From JAXLYX01 sp046351215 (GTDB taxonomy: Bacteria > Myxococcota_A > Polyangia > Polyangiales > Houyiibacteriaceae), in assembly GCA_046351215.1 (NCBI GenBank), contig JAXLYX010000006.1, forward strand, positions 639,866 to 703,865: a stretch of 64,000 bases of DNA, given 5' to 3'. This document shows positions 15,486 to 25,336 of the stretch, in pieces (the stretch's first letter is position 1; each line of letters begins with the position of its first letter). Below the pieces are notes generated by a model, which did no database searches, was not told where the DNA came from, and saw only the letters and a program-made list of their open reading frames with translations. Position numbers and translations under genes: made by a program.

Positions 15486-15809
15486 TCAGGCGCTGAAGCT
15501 CGAGCCGCAGCCGCAGGTCGACTTCGCCTGCGGATTCAAGAACTTGAAGCCGGCGCCGTGCAGACCCTCGACGTAGTCGATCTCCGTACCGTCGAGGTAC
15601 TGGGAGCTCATCATGTCGATGTAGAGCGGAATGCCATGCGACTCGACGACCGAGTCCATGTCGCCCGTCTCCTCCTCGAAGAAGAGGTCGTAGGAAAAGC
15701 CGGAGCAACCGCCGCCGATCACGCGTACCCGCAAGCCCTGCTTGCCGAGTCCTTCGGCTTCACGGATCTCACGGACCTTGTCGGCGGCACGGGGAGTCAG
15801 GGAAATCAT
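15486..15809 (-). CDS. erpA: A-type iron-sulfur carrier protein (ErpA/IscA family)
   Basis: This 107-residue protein carries the three conserved cysteines of A-type carriers: Cys35 (GGGCSGF), Cys99 and Cys101 (STCGCGSSF). These bind and deliver [4Fe-4S] clusters to target apo-proteins. Length and the pattern SQYLDGTEIDYVEGLHGAGFKFLNPQAKSTCGCG fit ErpA better than SufA, but family members are hard to separate by sequence alone. The window holds several Fe-S clients, including TtcA and MiaB. It appears to be a single-gene unit ending at the hairpin at 15436. Confidence 0.88.
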   Translation of the reverse strand: MISLTPRAADKVREIREAEGLGKQGLRVRVIGGGCSGFSYDLFFEEETGDMDSVVESHGIPLYIDMMSSQYLDGTEIDYVEGLHGAGFKFLNPQAKSTCGCGSSFSA

Positions 15810-15881
15810 GGTACGGCCTCTCGCTGGAACGTTCGTACTATAGGTCGGGGTGGCGATCTCCGCTAGGCGTCTCGCCCAAAA

Positions 15882-15898
15882 GATGACGTTACGTCATC
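15882..15898 (-). terminator. compact hairpin with T-run after ygfZ
   Basis: GATGACG and CGTCATC pair around a 3-base loop and are followed on the minus strand by TTTT, giving a short intrinsic terminator. It overlaps the last codon and stop of the ygfZ-like gene. Confidence 0.6.
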
Positions 15899-16826
15899 CG
15901 AGTTGGCCGACCACCTCGAGGGTGAGGACCTCGCCGTCGGGCGAGGACAGCCGGGCCCCGCGCGAGGCCTGGGCGCGACGCACGAGCGCCAGGCCCACCG
16001 CGCCGGTCGGCGATTCGGGGTCGAGCACGGCCGAGGTGATCTTGCCGATCTCCTGGCTCTCGAGCTCGAGGCGGACCGGACACTTCCCGACCGACGACGG
16101 CGGGATCGCGACGCGCACGAGACGCTTCGGGGGCTTGCCCCGATGCTCGAGCATCACGACGGGTTCCTGGCCGACGTAGCAGCCCTTCTTGAAGGAGACC
16201 GCCGCGCCCGCGAGCGCGACCTCCTGCGGAAGCGTGTGCGGGCCGGCCTCGGGGCCGAGCGCCGCGCGTCCAGCGCGGATCCGGGCGAGCTCGAGCGCAT
16301 CTGCCGAGACCTCGCCGCCCGAGAGGGCGCGGGCGCGTTCGACCCACGCCTCCCGCGCGGCCCCGAGCGCCTCCCGATCGACGAGCCGATCGAAACCTCC
16401 GAGCCCGAGCCGATCGGCACGGTGGACGCCGGGATCGTTCGAGGCGACGTCGGCGGCGCGCGGCCCCTGCACCGTGAGGACGGCGAGGTCGTCCCGGCGC
16501 TCGAGCTCCACGTCCTCCATCACGATGAAGCGATCGAGCCTGGCGAGCACCTCGTCGACCTTCGCGCGGGGCAGCACGACGAAGAGCTCCTCGCCACGTC
16601 GCACGGCGAAGAGGTCGCAGTCGATCTTCCCCTGCGCATCCAGCAGGAGCGCGTAGCAGGAGGACCCGTCGTCGAGGAGGAGCACGTCGTTCGTGACCTG
16701 ACCCTGCAGCCAGGTGCGCGCGTCTTCCCCTCCGACCCGGACCACGCAGGCCTCGGAGAGGACGGCGACGCCCGCGGAGCGTCGCAGCCAATCAGCTTGC
16801 TCGAGCAGCGACATGCGCGGCTTCAT
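15894..16826 (-). CDS. ygfZ: YgfZ/GcvT-domain folate-binding protein
   Basis: This 310-residue protein has the signature KGCYVGQE at residues 214-221, with Cys216 being the conserved cysteine of YgfZ. Upstream segments VTNDVLLLDD and LLDAQGKIDCDLFAVR match the aminomethyltransferase-like tetrahydrofolate-binding fold. YgfZ supports repair or assembly of certain Fe-S enzymes, including MiaB, in a folate-dependent way. MiaB is encoded at 55011. The start MKPRMS at 16826 has a GAGGAG ribosome site upstream; Met5 (16814) is an alternative. The 3' end carries the terminator hairpin at 15882. Confidence 0.88.
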   Translation of the reverse strand: MKPRMSLLEQADWLRRSAGVAVLSEACVVRVGGEDARTWLQGQVTNDVLLLDDGSSCYALLLDAQGKIDCDLFAVRRGEELFVVLPRAKVDEVLARLDRFIVMEDVELERRDDLAVLTVQGPRAADVASNDPGVHRADRLGLGGFDRLVDREALGAAREAWVERARALSGGEVSADALELARIRAGRAALGPEAGPHTLPQEVALAGAAVSFKKGCYVGQEPVVMLEHRGKPPKRLVRVAIPPSSVGKCPVRLELESQEIGKITSAVLDPESPTGAVGLALVRRAQASRGARLSSPDGEVLTLEVVGQLG

Positions 16827-16992
16827 GAGGCATCGCTCCTCGGCCCGCAAGCGCGTGAACCGGAGGTCACGCGCGAGATGGAGGCGTGAACGCGTGTTCT
16901 CGGGCGTGCGGTGGGGACGCCCCGGAACCCGCGCGATTTCCAGATCGAGCGCAGCGCGATGGGTTGGCACGCGAGCTGCACCGCTCGCGCGG

Positions 16993-17796
16993 ATGCGATC
17001 CCAGCTGCGACTCCCCATGCTCCTCCTCGCGTCGGCCGTCGTGCTCTCGGCCGCGCCCGCGGCGCGGGCCGACGACAGCCAGTCCGAGGCGGCCCTGGCC
17101 GAGAAGCTCGTCGAGCTGCGCTCCGGGAGCCGTGTGCCTGCGCTGGTGCACGATCCCGGCCTCGACGAGGCCGCGCGCCGGCACTCCGCCCAGATGTCGA
17201 GCACCCATCGCCTCGACCACGTCGGCGCGAGAGGAGACGGACCGGTGGAGCGGGTGCACGAGGTCGGCTTCGACGCGGTGCGCGTCTCCGAGAACATCGT
17301 CCTCGCCGACACGGTGCAGCAGGCGTTCGACGCCATGGTCGCGAGCCCCGAGCACCGGACCGTCGCGATCGATCCCGGCCTCACGCATTTCGGCGTCGGC
17401 GTCGTGGGGGCCGACGACGGCCTCTACGTGACCTTCGTCTTCGCGGAGCGTCGCCCGGATCGGCCTCGGTCGCCGACGATGCCGCCTCCGTTCGCCTCGT
17501 CGCAGACGGCGGCCGGCACGACGCAGGCCCTGGCGGCTCCGCAGGCGGCGCCCGGGGGGGCGCCCGTCGTGACCGTCACGCGCCTCCCTCCTCCGGGGGC
17601 CGACGGACGCCGGGTCGTGGGCTACTGGGTCAGCTCGCACGGGCGGTGGTGGTTCTATCCGCTCCCCGCCGACGCGCGCCCCGGGCAGCAACTCGTGCCC
17701 GACGCCCACGTGCCGCCCCTGCCCACGAGCTGCACCCCGCAGGCCGCCACGGGGCGCCGCGGCGACGTCCCGGATCCCGGCGTCAGCGTGCGTTGA
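16993..17796 (+). CDS. secreted CAP/SCP-domain protein
   Basis: This 267-residue protein has a Sec signal (MRSQLRLPMLLLASAVVLSA, cleavage near ARA-DD). A bacterial CAP domain follows at about 35-150, with recognisable motifs ARRHSAQMSS, RLDHVG, SENIVLADTV and HFGVGVV. Residues after 155 are Pro/Ala-rich, then a short GYWVSSHGRWWFYPLP module of unknown role. CAP domains occur in extracellular proteins that bind lipids or act on cell walls, and bacterial members are largely uncharacterised. The end of the gene overlaps the end of the convergent birA by 14 bp. Confidence 0.78.
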   Translation: MRSQLRLPMLLLASAVVLSAAPAARADDSQSEAALAEKLVELRSGSRVPALVHDPGLDEAARRHSAQMSSTHRLDHVGARGDGPVERVHEVGFDAVRVSENIVLADTVQQAFDAMVASPEHRTVAIDPGLTHFGVGVVGADDGLYVTFVFAERRPDRPRSPTMPPPFASSQTAAGTTQALAAPQAAPGGAPVVTVTRLPPPGADGRRVVGYWVSSHGRWWFYPLPADARPGQQLVPDAHVPPLPTSCTPQAATGRRGDVPDPGVSVR

Positions 17797-18568
17797 CGAG
17801 CTCGAGGCGCCCCGCGAGGCGCGTCGTCTCGCCGCTCTCGGTGGCGAGGCGGATGCCGCCGTCCTCGTCGACGCCGACGAGGACGCCTTCGAGATCGTCG
17901 AGGCGGACCCTCTCGCCGCGGTAGAGCAAGCGCATGTCCACGGCGCGCACGATCGGCGCCGCCCCTTCGCGGACGAATCGGTCGAAGTAGGCCTCGAGCC
18001 GCTCGAGGACGCGCGACAGGACCTCGAGCCGGTCGACGGGCTCGGCGAGGGCCAGCGCGATCGATGTCGCCTGCGCGGCGATCTCGTCGGGGAATTCGAG
18101 GCGGTTCACGTTGATCCCCACGCCGACGACGACCGCGTCGAGCTTGTCGCCGAGCGACCGGCTCTCGACCAGGATCCCGGCGCACTTGCGGCCGTCGACG
18201 TAGACGTCGTTCGGCCACTTGAGCCGAACGCGCTCCGGATCGACGAAGAGGGCGATCCCGTCGGCGACGCCCAACCCGACGGCGAGCGTCAGTGGTCCGA
18301 TCTCCGCGAGCGAGACCTTCGGTCGCGTCACCAGGCTGAAGTAGAGGTCCGTGCCACGTGGCGAGACCCACGAGCGACCGTGGGTGCCACGCCCGTTCGT
18401 CTGCGCGTCGGCGAGGACCAGGTGGCCGTGGGGCGCGTCGGCGCTCGCCGCCCTGCGCGCGTCGTCCATCGTCGAGCCGGTCGCCTCGTGCACCTCGACC
18501 GAGCGCCCGAAGGCGTGCGTGCGGAGCGAGGTCGCGAGGCGCGACGGGTCCAGATCGGCGGCGCTCAT
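17783..18568 (-). CDS. birA: biotin--[acetyl-CoA carboxylase] ligase (BirA), no DNA-binding domain
   Basis: This 261-residue enzyme activates biotin with ATP and attaches it to a lysine of the biotin carboxyl carrier protein. The biotinyl-AMP loop is GRGTHGR (59-65). KWPND spans 117-121 and KCAGIL (128-133) carries the catalytic lysine. A C-terminal SH3-like domain follows (YRGERVRLDDLEGVLVGVDEDGGI). The N-terminal winged helix of bifunctional BirA is missing, so it should not repress transcription. The ATG overlaps the nadC stop (ATGA), which marks it as the last gene of the four-gene minus-strand operon starting at 20818. Confidence 0.92.
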   Translation of the reverse strand: MSAADLDPSRLATSLRTHAFGRSVEVHEATGSTMDDARRAASADAPHGHLVLADAQTNGRGTHGRSWVSPRGTDLYFSLVTRPKVSLAEIGPLTLAVGLGVADGIALFVDPERVRLKWPNDVYVDGRKCAGILVESRSLGDKLDAVVVGVGINVNRLEFPDEIAAQATSIALALAEPVDRLEVLSRVLERLEAYFDRFVREGAAPIVRAVDMRLLYRGERVRLDDLEGVLVGVDEDGGIRLATESGETTRLAGRLELVNAR

Positions 18569-19428
18569 CCGCCCTCGACCCAGTCGAGCCCGAGGTCGAT
18601 CGCGGGCGCCGAGTGCGTGAGCGCGCCCACGCTGATGACGTCCACGCCGGACGAGGCGAGGCGGGTGATGCGGTCGATCGTGATGCCGCCCGAGACCTCG
18701 ACGATGGCGCGTCCGGCGACGAGACCGAGCGCCTCGCGTACGGCTTCGTCGGTGAAGTTGTCGAGCATCACGATGTCCGCTCCCGCGTCGAGCGCCTCGC
18801 GCAGCTGCGGGATCGAGTCGACCTCGCACTCGATGCGGCTCGTGTGGGCGGCGAGCGCGCGGCACCGCTCGATGGCGGGCTTCACACCGCCCGCGGCCGC
18901 GATGTGGTTGTCCTTGATGAGCACGGCCGAGCCGAGATCCTCGCGGTGGTTGTGGCCGCCGCCGCAGCGCACCGCGTAGCGCTCGAGCGCGCGGAGCCCC
19001 GGCGTGGTCTTGCGGGTGTCGGCGATGCGGGTGCGGCTGCCCGCGGGGATCGCGTCGACGTGGGCGCGCGTGAGCGTCGCGACGCCGGACATGCGCTGCA
19101 CGAAGTTCAGCGCGACGCGCTCGCCCATGAGGATGCTGGCCGCCGGACCCTCGATCCGCGCCACGCCCTGGCCCTTCGCCACGCGGGCCGCGTCCGGTGC
19201 GAGGATCTCCACGCGCACCGAGGGGTCGACCTGCAGGAAGGTCTCGCGGACGACGCCGACACCCGAGACCACGGCGTCCTTGCGGGCGCGGAGCAGGGCG
19301 ACGCCGTGCGTTCCGTGGGGGACGCAGGCGCTCGTGGTCACGTCGCCGCGGCCGAGGTCCTCCTCGAGCGCGAGGGCGACGATGCGTGAGACGACGGCGA
19401 GGGGCGGGGGAAAGAGCATTTCGTTCAT
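18565..19428 (-). CDS. nadC: nicotinate-nucleotide pyrophosphorylase (NadC)
   Basis: This 287-residue enzyme converts quinolinate and phosphoribosyl pyrophosphate to nicotinate mononucleotide in NAD synthesis. Visible motifs are EEDLGRGDVTT near the N-terminus, LNFVQRMSGVATLT, the active-site stretch ADTRKTTPGLRALERYAVRCGGGHNHR, and IVMLDNF / VEVSGGI near the C-terminal barrel. Length is normal. The ATG at 19428 overlaps the stop of the HAD phosphatase and its own stop overlaps birA, so translation is coupled on both sides. Confidence 0.95.
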   Translation of the reverse strand: MNEMLFPPPLAVVSRIVALALEEDLGRGDVTTSACVPHGTHGVALLRARKDAVVSGVGVVRETFLQVDPSVRVEILAPDAARVAKGQGVARIEGPAASILMGERVALNFVQRMSGVATLTRAHVDAIPAGSRTRIADTRKTTPGLRALERYAVRCGGGHNHREDLGSAVLIKDNHIAAAGGVKPAIERCRALAAHTSRIECEVDSIPQLREALDAGADIVMLDNFTDEAVREALGLVAGRAIVEVSGGITIDRITRLASSGVDVISVGALTHSAPAIDLGLDWVEGG

Positions 19429-20075
19429 GACCAGGTCTCGATGCGCCAACCCTGTCGGCGCGCGTGCAGGTGGAGACGGGGATCCGGATTGACGATGCGC
19501 GGCTCGCCGACGCATCGCAGCAAGGGGAGGTCGCTGACGCTGTCCGTGTAGAACGCGCTGCGCTCGAGGTCGATGCCGTGCTCGCGCGCGAAGCCGACGG
19601 CGGCCTCGACCTTCGCCGCCCCGTAGCAGAGCTTCGCGAAGCGACCGGTGAACCGGCCGTCGTCGACCTCGAATTCGGAGCAGATCACGTGGCCGATCGA
19701 GAGGTCCTCCGCGAGGGGGCGGACGGCGAACGGGAGGGAGGCCGAGAGCACGACGAGCACGTCGCCGCGCGCCCTGCGTCGCTCCACTTCGCGCTTCGCC
19801 GCCTCGGTGATGAGCGGACGCACGAGCCGCTCGTACCAGCCCTCGAGCTCGGCGTCGAACGCCTCGACGTCGGTGCCCCGGAGGCTCGAGGCGGCCTTCT
19901 CGCGCAGCTCGGTCGCGTCGATCGCGCCCACCGAGTACTGCGCGAGGAAGCGCAGGTAGCGCAGGAAGTCGGCCCTCCGCACCTCGCCGCGCTCGCGCTT
20001 CCAGCGCATGAACAGCGAGCCCGTGTTCCCGTTCACGAGCGTGTGGTCCATGTCGAAGAAGGCGGCCGTGCGCAT
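19425..20075 (-). CDS. HAD-IB (SerB-like) family phosphatase
   Basis: This 216-residue HAD hydrolase has motif I FFDMDHTLV with Asp8 and Asp10, motif II VVLSASLPF, a Lys in GAAKVEAA and motif IV TDSVSDLPLL. HAD-IB members include phosphoserine phosphatase and lipid phosphatases; the helical cap (RWKRERGEVRRADFLRYLRFL) is typical of the non-serine members. The substrate is not inferable. The start overlaps the stop of the CPBP protease gene (TGATG) and the stop overlaps nadC. Confidence 0.85.
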   Translation of the reverse strand: MRTAAFFDMDHTLVNGNTGSLFMRWKRERGEVRRADFLRYLRFLAQYSVGAIDATELREKAASSLRGTDVEAFDAELEGWYERLVRPLITEAAKREVERRRARGDVLVVLSASLPFAVRPLAEDLSIGHVICSEFEVDDGRFTGRFAKLCYGAAKVEAAVGFAREHGIDLERSAFYTDSVSDLPLLRCVGEPRIVNPDPRLHLHARRQGWRIETWS

Positions 20076-20818
20076 CAGTGGAGGCTCCGCGCGAGGACTT
20101 CCGAGTAGACGTTGCAGAAGGCGTGGAAGAACACCGCTGCACCGATGCCACCTCGACGGGCCCGGAGCCAGCCGAAGAGCAGGGCGGGGAAGAAGACCGC
20201 GAGCCGGGAAGGCACGGGCTCCGAGACGATGTGCAGCAGGGCGAAGAGGGTGGCCTGCAGGATCAGGACGGGGAAGGCCACCTCGGCCCGGAGGATCCCG
20301 CGGCCGGCGGGCCACGCGTCCCCGAGGCGGGTCTGCACGTAGCCGCGGAAGAAGGCCTCTTCGGGGAGCGCCACCAGCACCACCTGCGTGAGCGCGAACG
20401 CCGCGAGGTCGGGCGGCGGGACGAGGCGGAACGTCCCTTCGAGCCCGAACCAGGCGACGTAGCCGGCGGCGAAGGGCGGGAAGATCAGCGCCGAGATCCC
20501 GAGCGCGACCGCGAGCTCGCGTGCGGCGGGTCCGAGCCCGCGCCGGACCACCCGTGCGAGGTCGAAGAGGCCGAGCGGGCCCGCTTCGTCGCCTTCGGCG
20601 GGGGGCGAGAGCAACCCCCCGAGGTCGATGCCGTGGCGTACGAGGCCTCCGCTCCGTTGTGCGAGATGGATCGCACCGAAGAGGAGGATGGCGCCCACGG
20701 CGACCGAGACGAAGGCCTCGAGACCGGCCGCGGCCAGCCCGTGGGCCGCCAGGGCGCACGCGAGCGTCGCCGCGCCATAGGCGAGCAGGACTTCGCGGAC
20801 GGGGCGGCCTTCGACCAT
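20075..20818 (-). CDS. CPBP-family (CAAX/Rce1-like) intramembrane glutamic protease
   Basis: This 247-residue membrane protein has about seven helices and the three conserved CPBP motifs: EEAFFR (153-158), a His in LLHIVSE (His196) and HAFCN (His232 to Asn236). The glutamates and histidines form the active site. Members act as prenyl-protein proteases, bacteriocin-immunity proteins, or sorting proteases such as those that process MYXO-CTERM anchors in myxobacteria; which applies here cannot be told from the sequence. It is the first gene of the overlapping CPBP-HAD-nadC-birA unit. Confidence 0.85.
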   Translation of the reverse strand: MVEGRPVREVLLAYGAATLACALAAHGLAAAGLEAFVSVAVGAILLFGAIHLAQRSGGLVRHGIDLGGLLSPPAEGDEAGPLGLFDLARVVRRGLGPAARELAVALGISALIFPPFAAGYVAWFGLEGTFRLVPPPDLAAFALTQVVLVALPEEAFFRGYVQTRLGDAWPAGRGILRAEVAFPVLILQATLFALLHIVSEPVPSRLAVFFPALLFGWLRARRGGIGAAVFFHAFCNVYSEVLARSLH

Positions 20819-20846
20819 GCGCCCGCTTACCGCGGGCCGACCGGTC

Positions 20847-20874
20847 TTGCCAAGGTCGTCTCGCCGCTTAGACT
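20847..20874 (+). promoter_or_regulatory. putative promoter of dnaG-rpoD
   Basis: TTGCCA (20847-20852; five of six matches to TTGACA) and TAGACT (20869-20874; four of six to TATAAT) are 16 bp apart. The GTG of dnaG begins 20 bp after the -10 box. Confidence 0.45.
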
Positions 20875-20893
20875 GCCAGGCTTTCGAGCGTCC

Positions 20894-22753
20894 GTGATAC
20901 CCGACGAGAAGATCAGCGAGATCCGTGACCGCACCGACATCGTGGCGCTGGTCGGGGAGTACGTGCCGCTCAAGAAGTCGGGCGTGAGCTGGAAGGGCCT
21001 CTGCCCGTTCCACTCCGAGAAATCGCCTTCGTTCTACGTGCATCCGGAGCGCCGCTTCTTCCATTGCTTCGGTTGCGGCGAGTCGGGCGACGTCGTGAAG
21101 TTCCTCATGAAGCTCGAGGGCCTGCCGTTCCCGGAGGCCGTGAAGCGACTCGCGGAACGGTCCGGCGTCGAGATCCCGTCGACCGACGCCGCCTTCGACG
21201 TCGAGGAGCGGCGACGGAAACAGCGTCAGGATCGCCTCTACGGGCTGATGGACGCGGCCGCGGGGTACTTCGTCGCCCAGCTCGGGGCCCATCCGCTCGG
21301 GAAGATGGCGCGCGCGGAGCTCGAGAAGCGCGGGGTCCGGCCCGAGACGACGGAGACCTTCCGGCTCGGCTACGCGCCGGACGGCTGGGACGGCCTCGCG
21401 ACCTTCCTGCGCCAGCAGGGCGCCTCCATGGACGAGGCGACCGAGCTCGGCCTCGTGGCTCCGCGTCGCGGCGGCCAGGGGCACTACGATCGCTTCCGTC
21501 ACCGCCTGATGTTCCCGATCTCCGACGTCCACGGACGGATCGTGGCCTTCAGCGGAAGATTGCTCGCCGATGCGCCGGGCGCCTCGCGCAGGCCCGATCA
21601 GGAGCCGGGCGCGAAGTACATCAACAGCCCGGAGAGCCCGCTCTACAAGAAGGGCGAGATCCTCTACGGGCTCCACGAGGGCCGGGTCGCCCTGCGTCGC
21701 GAAGGCGTGGCCATCCTCTGCGAGGGCAACTTCGACCTCGTCATGCTGCACCAGGCGGGCTTCGCGAACTCGGTCGCCCCGATGGGCACGGCCCTGACCC
21801 CCGAGCAATCGAAGCTCCTGCGCCGCTTCGTCGAGCGCGCCGTGCTCCTCTTCGACGGCGATCGGGCGGGCCGGAAGGCCGTGCTCGCCGCGTTCCCGCA
21901 CCTCGCGGGGGCCGGCATCTCGGCCCAGGTCGTGAGCCTGCCCGAGGGCGACGACCCCGACAGCTTCCTGCGGGCCCAGGGAGCCGAGTCGCTGAGGACG
22001 CGGGTGCGGTCGGCCCCGGGAATCGTCCCCTACCTGATCGACCAGGCCGCCGCCGACGCCGGGTCGGACCCACAGGCCCGCGCGATGGGCATCGCCTCGC
22101 TCGGTCCCGTGCTGCTCAAGGTCGACAACGCGATCGAGACGCGGCTCTACATCGAGCGCATCGGTCAGAAATTCGCAATCGCCGATCTCGAGGCCGTTCG
22201 ACGTCAGCTGCGCGCCGGGGTTCGGGGCGTGCCCCGCGAACGTCCTGCCCAGGCCCAGAATCCCTCGAAAGATCAGGCTGCTGCGCCGCTCGTACCCTTC
22301 GAGGACCCGGGTCTGGCGGGGGAGCTCGTCGGCGCCTGCCTGGACCACCCCGAGCTCTTGCGGTCGGACGATGGCAAGAATTTGCACGACCTTTTGACGA
22401 GAGCGGATCTTCGCGCCATCTTGCAGGTCTCCGCGCGGATGTTCGAAACCCGCGGTGTGATCGACGCCACGAGCTTGCTCGAGGCGGAGAGGGGGAACCC
22501 GGCAGCGAGTTGGTTGGGAGACCGGCTCGCGACTCAGAAATACGATCGGGCGCATGCCGAGCAGGTTCTCCGGGATGGGATCCCGCGGCTGGCCCACCAG
22601 AACATCGTCACCGAGCTTCCTCGACTGCAGGAGCGGATCCTCGATGCCCGCCGAAGGGGGGACGAGGGACAAGCTCTCTTTCTTACTCAGGAATTTGTCG
22701 CGCTCTCGCGAAACGCGCATAAGCTGAAGACCGGCAGCACCAGCAAGAGGTGA
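20894..22753 (+). CDS. dnaG: DNA primase DnaG
   Basis: This 619-residue primase makes RNA primers at the replication fork. It starts at a GTG (IPDEKISEIRDRTDIVALVGEY). The N-terminal CHC2 zinc finger uses Cys37, His40, Cys58 and Cys61. The TOPRIM core includes CEGNFDLVMLHQAG and LLFDGDRAGRKA. The C-terminal part, from about residue 430, is the helicase-binding domain and is divergent. rpoD begins immediately after the stop, the usual dnaG-rpoD macromolecular synthesis arrangement; no rpsU is present upstream, where the divergent CPBP gene lies instead. Confidence 0.96.
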   Translation: MIPDEKISEIRDRTDIVALVGEYVPLKKSGVSWKGLCPFHSEKSPSFYVHPERRFFHCFGCGESGDVVKFLMKLEGLPFPEAVKRLAERSGVEIPSTDAAFDVEERRRKQRQDRLYGLMDAAAGYFVAQLGAHPLGKMARAELEKRGVRPETTETFRLGYAPDGWDGLATFLRQQGASMDEATELGLVAPRRGGQGHYDRFRHRLMFPISDVHGRIVAFSGRLLADAPGASRRPDQEPGAKYINSPESPLYKKGEILYGLHEGRVALRREGVAILCEGNFDLVMLHQAGFANSVAPMGTALTPEQSKLLRRFVERAVLLFDGDRAGRKAVLAAFPHLAGAGISAQVVSLPEGDDPDSFLRAQGAESLRTRVRSAPGIVPYLIDQAAADAGSDPQARAMGIASLGPVLLKVDNAIETRLYIERIGQKFAIADLEAVRRQLRAGVRGVPRERPAQAQNPSKDQAAAPLVPFEDPGLAGELVGACLDHPELLRSDDGKNLHDLLTRADLRAILQVSARMFETRGVIDATSLLEAERGNPAASWLGDRLATQKYDRAHAEQVLRDGIPRLAHQNIVTELPRLQERILDARRRGDEGQALFLTQEFVALSRNAHKLKTGSTSKR

Positions 22754-22755
22754 AG

Positions 22756-24680
<1,925 letters not shown>

Positions 24681-24681
<1 letters not shown>

Positions 24682-24813
24682 TCGCCGACGCGATCCGGGC
24701 CCATCCAGCGGCTTACGTCCTCGGGATCGACCTCGCCGTACTTCGGTACGGCTTCGGCCGATCCCTGCGGGCGCGCTCGCTGGCTGGGCCCGTCTCGCGT
24801 CGGCGATACGTCT
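24681..24813 (+). repeat. structured repeat, copy 1 (nested inverted repeats, UUCG hairpin)
   Basis: This unit begins right at the rpoD stop. Its outer arms ATCGCCGACGCGA (24681-24693) and TCGCGTCGGCGAT (24795-24807) are perfectly complementary over 13 bp. The middle arms GGGCCCATCCAGCG (24697-24710) and CGCTGGCTGGGCCC (24778-24791) pair at 13 of 14. GGATCG (24724) pairs with CGATCC (24759). The centre is GCCGTAC-TTCG-GTACGGC (24735-24752), a 7-bp stem with a UUCG tetraloop. As RNA the whole would fold into one long hairpin. The segment from 24695 recurs 125 bp downstream. Confidence 0.8.
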
Positions 24814-24819
24814 GTGTGA

Positions 24820-24938
24820 CCGGGCCCATCCAGCGGCTTACGTCCTCGGGATCGACCTCGCCGTACTTCGGTACGGCTTCGGCCGATCCGTGCGGGCGCG
24901 CTCGCTGGCTGGGCCCGTCTCGCGTCGGCGATACGTCT
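24820..24938 (+). repeat. structured repeat, copy 2
   Basis: This direct repeat of 24695-24813 at a period of 125 bp has a single difference seen (CCCTGCGG becomes CCGTGCGG). The middle arms, inner stem and UUCG hairpin (24860-24877) are all kept. The left outer arm ATCGCCGACGCGA is missing from this copy; only the right arm TCGCGTCGGCGAT (24920-24932) remains. It would therefore have to pair with copy 1's left arm, or stay single. Confidence 0.8.
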
Positions 24939-25119
24939 CGTCGACGGCCTCGGGCACGTCGACGTCCTTCGTGCACGTGCCCGGTTCGCGTGCACGTCGA
25001 CGGGAGCCGGGCACGTATCCGTGCACGTGCCGGAGGGCCTGAAGGACGATCGTCCTCCCTCTCCCTCCCGTGAGCCGTGCTACATAGCCCACCTCCGGCC
25101 GGCCACGCTGGTCGGGATC
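24939..25119. other. palindrome-rich spacer between the repeats and the tRNA
   Basis: No gene is seen here. The stretch has repeated GTGCACGTGC words (24971-24980 and 25021-25030) and an inverted repeat CGGGCACGT / ACGTGCCCG (24951-24959 and 24975-24983). It also has a perfect 14-bp palindrome AGGACGATCGTCCT (25043-25056) followed by a pyrimidine-rich run. The promoter of the tRNA must lie in this region, but no convincing -35/-10 pair was found. Together with the two repeats this makes about 440 bp without a gene after rpoD. Confidence 0.5.
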
Positions 25120-25193
25120 GGGCCCATAGCTCAAGTGGTCAGAGTCCCCGTCTCATAAACGGGTCGTTCCAGGTTCGAGCCCTGGTGGGCCCA
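25120..25193 (+). tRNA. tRNA with CAT anticodon (tRNA-Ile2 or elongator tRNA-Met)
   Basis: A full cloverleaf can be drawn. The acceptor stem is GGGCCCA/TGGGCCC, the D stem GCTC/GAGT, and the anticodon stem CCCGT/ACGGG with loop CTCATAA. The T arm is CCAGG-TTCGAGC-CCTGG, with discriminator A. CCA is not encoded (ACCG follows). It is not the initiator: position 1 pairs with 72 and the three G:C pairs of initiator tRNA are absent. C4:G69 and C5:G68 in the acceptor stem resemble E. coli and B. subtilis tRNA-Ile2, the substrate of TilS (encoded at 37946), more than E. coli elongator tRNA-Met. The identity is therefore left open. Confidence 0.92.
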
Positions 25194-25336
25194 CCGATCG
25201 TCCGAGACCTTCCGAGCTCGTCGAACGAACGCTCGGAAGGTCGCGGAATCGCTGATGCAGGTTGATTCGGGGGGCGGTCCGGGCCATACAGACGGCCACG
25301 GCAGCCCCGGCTCCGTGTACTCTTCGCTCGCCCCTC

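Noticed and set aside
15220..15576. Plus-strand frame running through the sigma-factor promoter region and into erpA
   Set aside because: It overlaps the promoter, terminator and the erpA-like gene on the other strand, and shows no domain.
20078..20893. Long N-terminal extension of DnaG
   Set aside because: The frame is open but lies opposite the CPBP protease gene; DnaG begins naturally at IPDEKISEIRDR.
24713..25134. Minus-strand small ORFs sharing a repeated peptide with GSAEAVPKYGEVD
   Set aside because: They are translations of the tandem structured repeat in two frames; there is no ribosome site and no domain, so I treat the DNA as a non-coding repeat.
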